NCBI GenBank assembly: GCA_021234155.1
Contig: JAJEKV010000017.1
Location: 11,849,525-11,913,524 of the forward strand
Length of the DNA: 64,000 nt
Direction of reading: 5' to 3'
DNA from: Isoetes taiwanensis
Taxonomy: Eukaryota > Streptophyta > Lycopodiopsida > Isoetales > Isoetaceae
Positions 58,095-64,000 of the stretch are shown here, in pieces (position 1 is the first letter of the stretch; the number at the start of each line of letters is the position of its first letter). The notes under the pieces are model-generated. The model saw only the letters and a list, made by a program, of their open reading frames with translations, was not told the DNA's origin and did not search any database. The translations under genes and the position numbers were made by a program.

Positions 58095-60014
58095 TGTTGA
58101 TCCAAAACCTGGCACCTGGACCAACCTCAATGGAGCCTACATGGTTAGGACCTCCAGGTTGCTTAAGGCAACCAATCTTGGTGCAAAATTTGCAAGAAAA
58201 GATCAATTACTTTTAGGATCCCCGAAGAAAAAAATAAAGGCGGTTGCACTCGGACATGAATATCTCGAGATGTACAGATCCTTTTCAAATGATTTTTGAA
58301 GGAGAAATCAGAGAAAAAAAGTTGTGGTGATATGTGGAAAAAAACTTGACTCAATTTGGATCTGGAATGGCTGAGAAAATCGGGTTCAAAGTTGACAGAA
58401 AATCTGGCCGTGCACTTCCACGAGATAAAATGAGGTCTGCACACTCAAATGATGATATCTCGAGATTTACTGATCCTTTTTGTATGATTCTTGAAATGAC
58501 TATGAGAAAACAGTTGTAGGTACATGTGGAAAAAAAAACTTGGCTTGATTTGGAACTGGTATGAGGGAGAAAAAAGGATTCAAAGTTGATCAAAAATTCT
58601 GTCGATGAACTGTCACGAGAAAAACAGCAAGCAAATTTTTGTATCTTGAGTTCTATAAGGTATTTTTGCATGATTTCAATTGTCACAGGTCTGAATAGAG
58701 CCTAAAAGCATGTGCAAAAGATAAAATAGTAGTTTGAATCATGAAAAATGCTTCTGTAACAATGTTTTGGTGGCAAAAAAGTTACTGAAATAATGAAAGA
58801 TCAAATTTCCAAACTTGACGGGGATTTTCATTGATGTATCAATCAAATAATCATAATAATACTGTGTTCATGCTATTCAAGCAATAAACTCAGTTAAAAA
58901 TCTTGGGAAAATAATTTATGGAAGAATATTAGCCATGAATCATTGCCAATGGCTAAGGAATGCTCAGATAGCTTGGAGATCATCAAGAAATTATGCATTG
59001 CCATGGTAATGGACGCTTCAATACTTCGGGCCTTGAAAATGTCTGTCCATGTTAGATTCTGATATATAGGTTCGATTTTGAGGTTTCGGAATTACTGACC
59101 ATGATTTTAGGCTTAATGTGTTGCTTAAGTGGAGGAATCAAGAATAGTTAAGTTCTGAGGCGGTAGGATCCAATTCGGTAGGGATATAAGCAGATTTCTA
59201 AATCCTAGGGTCGAAGACCGTATTTTCCGGCAAAACTCGCGATACGGTTTGCGTATTTTGAGGAGTATATGCCCGAATATGCCCGTATTTTGGCCTTTTA
59301 GAAATTTCGGACAAGGTCTTTTAGGGATAATTCAATTATAATATGGAAATCTAGCAATTTGGACCATGAGGAACTATAGCCATGTGATTTTTCAAGTTTG
59401 AGGTCCATTTGGGGCTATAATGAGTGGCACAAATACCTTAAGCAATGGTCACCATGGGGTAAGAAGAAGAAAACAAATGGGATCAAGAGAGTAAGAGAGT
59501 ATGGAGTAAGAAAGAATAGAATAGTGGGAACTCAAAAGGATGTGCATGGGTAATGATAGAGAAATATCTTAATGGTAATGAAATGAAAGGAGAATGTGGA
59601 TAAAAGAAATATTTAGGATGATCACCTTGGCAAATATAGTAAAAAAGATGTATTGGGAAAGAAAAATTAGGCAAGATATGATAGGGTATGCAAGAGTGAA
59701 CAAAAGGGAGTATAGATATAGGGAAAAAGAAGGCTAGAAAATTTCAAGGGGCAAGAATAAAAATGAGTGAGAATGGCTAGGGAATGGGATCAAATACCAT
59801 GGGGTCTTCCAAACTTTGAACTTCAATCTTCAAAAATGCCTTCCAATCTTTAGTCAACCCGAGTTTTCTAGTGCATAGTTTGACTTCAAAATAAGTTCTC
59901 TTTTCCCAAATTTGACTTCAACATCAATGTCCCCTATCAAGGTCTTCCAAACTTTGACCTAATCTTCAAGCATAAACCAATGATTAGTATGTATGTTGCC
60001 CTTTGGGGGCAACA
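58095..60014 (-). repeat. Element C LTR 6
   Basis: 1920 bp; the segment 59035-59190 carries AGATTCTG and TTCTGAGG variants where other LTRs have TACAG words. Confidence 0.88.
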
Positions 60015-60392
60015 TCTCGCCAAAACAAGAAAATGGCTGGTCCCCTCAGCCATAGGATATCTAAATGAGCAATCCAGAGGGGTCTTCAACATAAACCAAT
60101 GCTTTTGAGTGAAAATGTGATAGAAGAGATGTGTGAAAATGAAGGTGGAGTGTATGTATGATGGAATGAGTATGAGTGTGGTGGAGATGTAATGTGAATG
60201 AAATGTGGATGATGGAGTAAGTGGAGAAGTGAAGTGCATGATGAGTATGGGATGGAAGATATGGAATGTGAGTGTGCAAATGAAGTGAGAAGTGTGTGAG
60301 TGTGATGTGAACTCATAAAACAAGAAAAATGGCTGGTCTTCTCAGCCATCAACATGCTAATGTAATATCAAGGAGCAATGCCTTGCCTTGGA

Positions 60393-62171
60393 CTACATTC
60401 TTGGATGGATGCATGCTTCAACCAACTCAATTCTATCAAGTAAGCATCTTCCAAATAGGAGAATGCTCAAAGCATGTAATAACAGCAAAAAGTGTGGCCA
60501 AAGAACAAGCCCACGATCCAACAAGCTGCTCAAATATGACTGCACTAGCATACCAATGTGGCAAATCTGATGTAATGTAATAGAACTTGCTAAACCCGAC
60601 ATATCCCAGCTAACTTATTGATCCCAACTGGTGCAAACAAACCTGTAGGAACATCTTTGGCTGCTGCATTATACTGAGATAAAGTGCTGCTCATGTCCAA
60701 TATCCCATCTTCTATCACATAGTCATGCTCAAATTTACTCAACTCTTTTTACACTTCCATGCTCAAACATGCAAGGAAGTAGTTTTCTTTGATTCTTAGA
60801 CTTCTTTGGACTGTCACAACGCTGAAACTCAGGTCTGAACCATTCTATGCACACTTCATTCATCAAATCATCAAAAATTAGCAATTCTAGCTCACAATGT
60901 GGTGCCAAATCATCAAAGAAAACAAATTTCTCCTTTTGAGGCATGTAAAGATCATGCTCACCTGTATTTTCAGCTGGTATACATGTCTCAAATCTGAAAT
61001 TCTCATAAAGAGGGCTGCTGTCATGACTGTCACTAAATTCAAGAGCATGTAACATATCTTTAGAGTGCCCAAATGCTAAAGTATCAATGATTTCCACTTC
61101 TAATTCACATAATAATGGTTCACCATCTTCTAAAAATGCTTCACATGTATGAAAACTCTCAAACTCAGGGTTGATCATGCATCTATCACTCTCTTTCTCA
61201 TGACAATGCTCAAACTCATCAATTCCATATAAAAAACTTGCTCACACTCTTCAATCATGTGGGATGTGATTATATTTACCTCATTGGACTTCAAGCTTGC
61301 TGATAAAGGTACATACTCCAAGGTTTCATGGCTGGCCTCATGTGTTACATAACCAAAACATTCAAATCTTGGACTGTCATGGCTGATTTCGTGTGAACCA
61401 TCATCAAAGCATTCAAGTTTTGGACTATTATGATAGTTAACATGCTCTAACTGCTGTAATTTCTCATTTTCACATGCAAAAACATGGCAACATTCCTCAA
61501 ACATAGTAGAAGTATGCAAATTTACCTTCTCAAACTCCAAACTTACTGCTGGAACTTTATTTTCGGATTTGGCATGATCAAGAAAATATTTTGGAATGCT
61601 ACACCTCTCATCCAAATACTTTAGGAGATAATATACTTCAACAGACTTCTCAAAAGCTTCATAAATGGAATCAAAAGTACCTTTTGCTTGGAGCTTACGT
61701 ATCTTCTTGTAAACTGGAAAACATGGCTTGAGACCTCGCACAAAAAAATGGATTAGGTGGCTGCTGGCTGGTAGCTCCAAGTTTCTCTTCTTGCACCTAA
61801 GAATATATAAGCACACTCTCCACATAATGGGGTACACTTTCCTTCTCTTCTATTCTCAAAGTATATAGTTGCTCAATCAACATCTCATCTGTAACAGTGC
61901 TAAATCTTTGGACAAAATTATGGATCAAAACTGACCACTCAGTCGTTCCACAACCATAATTCTGCTCAAACAAGAACCATCCTTCAGCTTCACTTTCCAT
62001 ACATCTTCCAAAGACTACACATTTTTCCCCTTTTTTATAACCATACTCATCATAGTATTTTTCAAATTGTACCAAAAAATTCTCTGGATCTTTTGAGCCA
62101 TCAAAGATTGGTAAAGGAATAGGAATACATACTTCAATCTGAAAAGGTGGACCTTGATTGTGAAAAGCCAT
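60393..62171 (-). pseudogene. Element C gag, unit 6 (best 5' half)
   Basis: ATG at 62171; open through the capsid-like part (QIEVCIPIPLPIFDG, YGYKKGEKC, YTLRIEEKESVPHYVES) to TAG at 61797. The preceding codon is TCT, and CTT AGG in the +1 frame leads into a frame open from 61837 to 61175 (FFVRGLKPCF, TFDSIYEAF, then the E/H/C-rich part). Later breaks near 61230 (A run) and 60750 (T run). Among the units this is the best for judging the intended 5' reading frame. Confidence 0.75.
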
Positions 62172-62196
62172 TCGAGTAATCTCTACCAGGGGAGAG

Positions 62197-62214
62197 ATCT
62201 CGGTAGGACCTCCA
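62197..62214 (-). promoter_or_regulatory. Primer-binding site for tRNA-Gln, element C unit 6
   Basis: TGGAGGTCCTACCGAGAT on the - strand, beside LTR 7. Confidence 0.8.
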
Positions 62215-62217
62215 AAA

Positions 62218-64000
62218 TGTTGATCCAAAACCTGGCACCTGGACCAACCTCAATGGAGCCTACATGGTTAGGACCTCCAGGTTGCTTAAGGCAACCAATC
62301 TTGGTGCAAAATTTGCAAGAAAAGATCAATTACTTTTAGGATCCCTGAAGAAAAATAAGGCAGTTGCACTCAGACATGAATATCTCGAGATGTACAGATC
62401 CTTTTCAAATGATTTTTGAAGGAGAAATCAGAGAAAAAAGTTGTGGTGATATGTGGAAAAAAACTTGACTCAATTTGGATCTGGAATGGCTGAGAAAATC
62501 GGGTTCAAAGTTGACAGAAAATCTGGCCAGATTACACTTCCCCGAGATAAAATGAGGTCTGCACACTCAAATGATGATATCTCGAGATTTACTGATCCTT
62601 TTGTATGATTCTTGAAATGACTATGAGAAAACAGTTGTAGGTACATGTGGAAAAAAACTTGGCTTGATTTGGAACTGGTATGAGGGAGAAAAAAAGGATT
62701 CAAAGTCGATCAAAAATTCTGTCGATTGAACTGTCACGGAAAAACAAAGAAGCAAATTTTTGTATCTTGAGTTCTATAAGGTATTTTTGCATGATTTCAA
62801 TTGTCACAGGTCTGAATAGAGCCTAAAAGCATGTGCAAAAGATAAAATAGTAGTTTGAATCATGAAAAATGCTTCTGTAACAATGTTTTGGTGGCAAAAA
62901 GTTACAGAAATAATGAAAGATCAAATTTCCAAACTTGACAGGGGGATTTTCATTGATGTATCAATCAAATAATCATAATAATACTGTGTTCATGCTATTC
63001 AAGCAATAAACTCAGTTAAAAATCTTGGGAAAATAATTTATGGAAGAATATTAGCCATGAATCATTGCCAATGGCTAAGGAATGCTCGATAGCTTGGAGA
63101 TCATCAAGAAATTATGCATTGCCATGGTAATGGACGCTTCAATACTTCGGGCCTTGAAAATGTCTGTCCATGTTAGATTCTGATATATAGGTTCGATTTT
63201 GAGGTTTCGAATTACAGACCATGATTTTAGGCTTAATGTGTTGCTTAAGTGGAGGAATCCAAGAATAGTTAAATTCTGAGGCGGTAGGATCCAATTCCGT
63301 AGCGGGATATAAGCAGATTTCTAAATCCTAGGGTCGAAGACCAGATTTTCCGCAAAACTTCGCGTCGGGTTTGCGTATTTTGAGGAGTATATGCCCTAAT
63401 ATGCCCGTATTTTTTGGCCTTTTAGAAATTTCGGACAAGGTCTTTTAGGGATAATTCAATTATAATATGGAAATCTAGCAATTTGGACCATGAGGAACTA
63501 TAGCCATGTGATTTTTTTCAAGTTTGAGGTCCATTTGGGGCTATAATGAGTGGCACAAATACCTTAAGCAATGGTCACCATGGGGTAAGAAGAAGAAAAC
63601 AAATGGGATCCAAGAGAGTAAGAGAGTATGGAGTAAGAAAAGAATAGAATAGTGGGAACTCAAAAGGATGTGCATGGGTAATGATAGAGAAATATCTTAA
63701 TGGTAATGAAATGAAAGGAGAATGTGGATAAAGAAATATTTAGGATGATCACCTTGGCAAATATAGTAAAAAAAGATGTATTGGGAAAGAAAAATTAGGC
63801 AAGATATGATAGGGTATGCAAGAGTGAACAAAAGGGAGTATAGATATAGGGAAAAAAGAAGGCTAGAAAATTTCAAAGGGCAAGAATAAAAATGAGTGAG
63901 AATGGCTAGGGAATGGGATCAAATACCATGGGGTCTTCCAAACTTTGAACTTCCAATCTTCAAAAAATGCCTTCCAATCTTTAGTCAACCCGAGAGTTTT
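62218..64000 (-). repeat. Element C LTR 7 (cut by window edge)
   Basis: The first ~1.78 kb of the LTR on the + strand; its tip would fall about 140 bp beyond the window. Whether the array continues is unknown. Confidence 0.85.

Larger units (their letters stand above)
37481..64000 (-). mobile_element. Tandem array of element C: Gag-only LTR retrotransposon with shared LTRs
   Basis: Seven LTRs and six interiors alternate, all in the same direction, with LTR starts at 37481, 41609, 45723, 49844, 53968, 58095 and 62218 (unit 4114-4128 bp). Each interior of about 2.2 kb has a tRNA-Gln primer site, one gag-like gene and a 3' region; there is no protease, RT, RNase H or integrase. Known relatives by design are terminal-repeat Gag-only elements (TR-GAG). 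The single LTR between units fits unequal recombination between LTRs or insertion of a one-LTR circular concatemer (inference). The right end is outside the window. Confidence 0.88.

Noticed and set aside
37481-64000. CRISPR array or ordinary satellite DNA
   Set aside because: The unit is 4.1 kb and consists of a complete LTR plus gag interior, not short repeats with spacers or a simple satellite monomer.

Overview
The window looks like nuclear DNA from a land plant with a large, repeat-rich genome. I see no host gene, tRNA, rRNA or bacterial sequence. Nearly every base belongs to one of four related LTR retrotransposons (called A, B, C and D here). The species cannot be named from this sequence. 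The plant assignment rests on Ty3/gypsy elements of the Tat type (two RNase H domains), a primer-binding site matching plant tRNA-Gln, and G-box/ACGT promoter motifs in an LTR.

Layout. 1-3727: the 3' end of a + strand element A (integrase tail, 3' UTR, LTR). 3752-14962: a degenerate - strand element B whose integrase gene is split by a nested non-coding element D (7498-10455, target-site duplication ATGGC). 14963-14984: a junction with filler sequence. 14985-25849: an almost complete element A (gag-protease, archaeal-type RNase H, RT, degenerate RNase H, integrase), with its 5' LTR missing about 243 bp. 25874-37480: a second B with a second D at the same site. Bases 1-14962 and 22119-37025 are therefore two copies of a tandem duplication with a period of about 22.1 kb. 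37481-64000: a head-to-tail array of about 6.4 units of a - strand element C, period about 4.12 kb, built as LTR-gag-LTR-gag with a single LTR between neighbours. It is inserted in the 5' LTR of the second B and runs off the right edge.

How the parts relate. A and B carry (or carried) all the enzymes. C encodes only a Gag-like protein, and D encodes nothing recognisable. All four share a tRNA-Gln primer site just inside the 5' LTR and a palindrome at the LTR tip; B, C and D (and more loosely A) share a motif upstream of the 3' LTR. A, B and C also share a U5 hairpin followed by a second copy of the primer-site sequence. The simplest reading is one autonomous lineage with a Gag-only and a non-coding satellite using the same cis signals.

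Caution. Differences between repeat copies cluster at CAG/CTG and CCG trinucleotides and look like base-calling noise at methylated CHG sites. Many single-copy frameshifts in B copy 2 and the C array may therefore be assembly errors; stops and frameshifts shared by all copies are more likely real.
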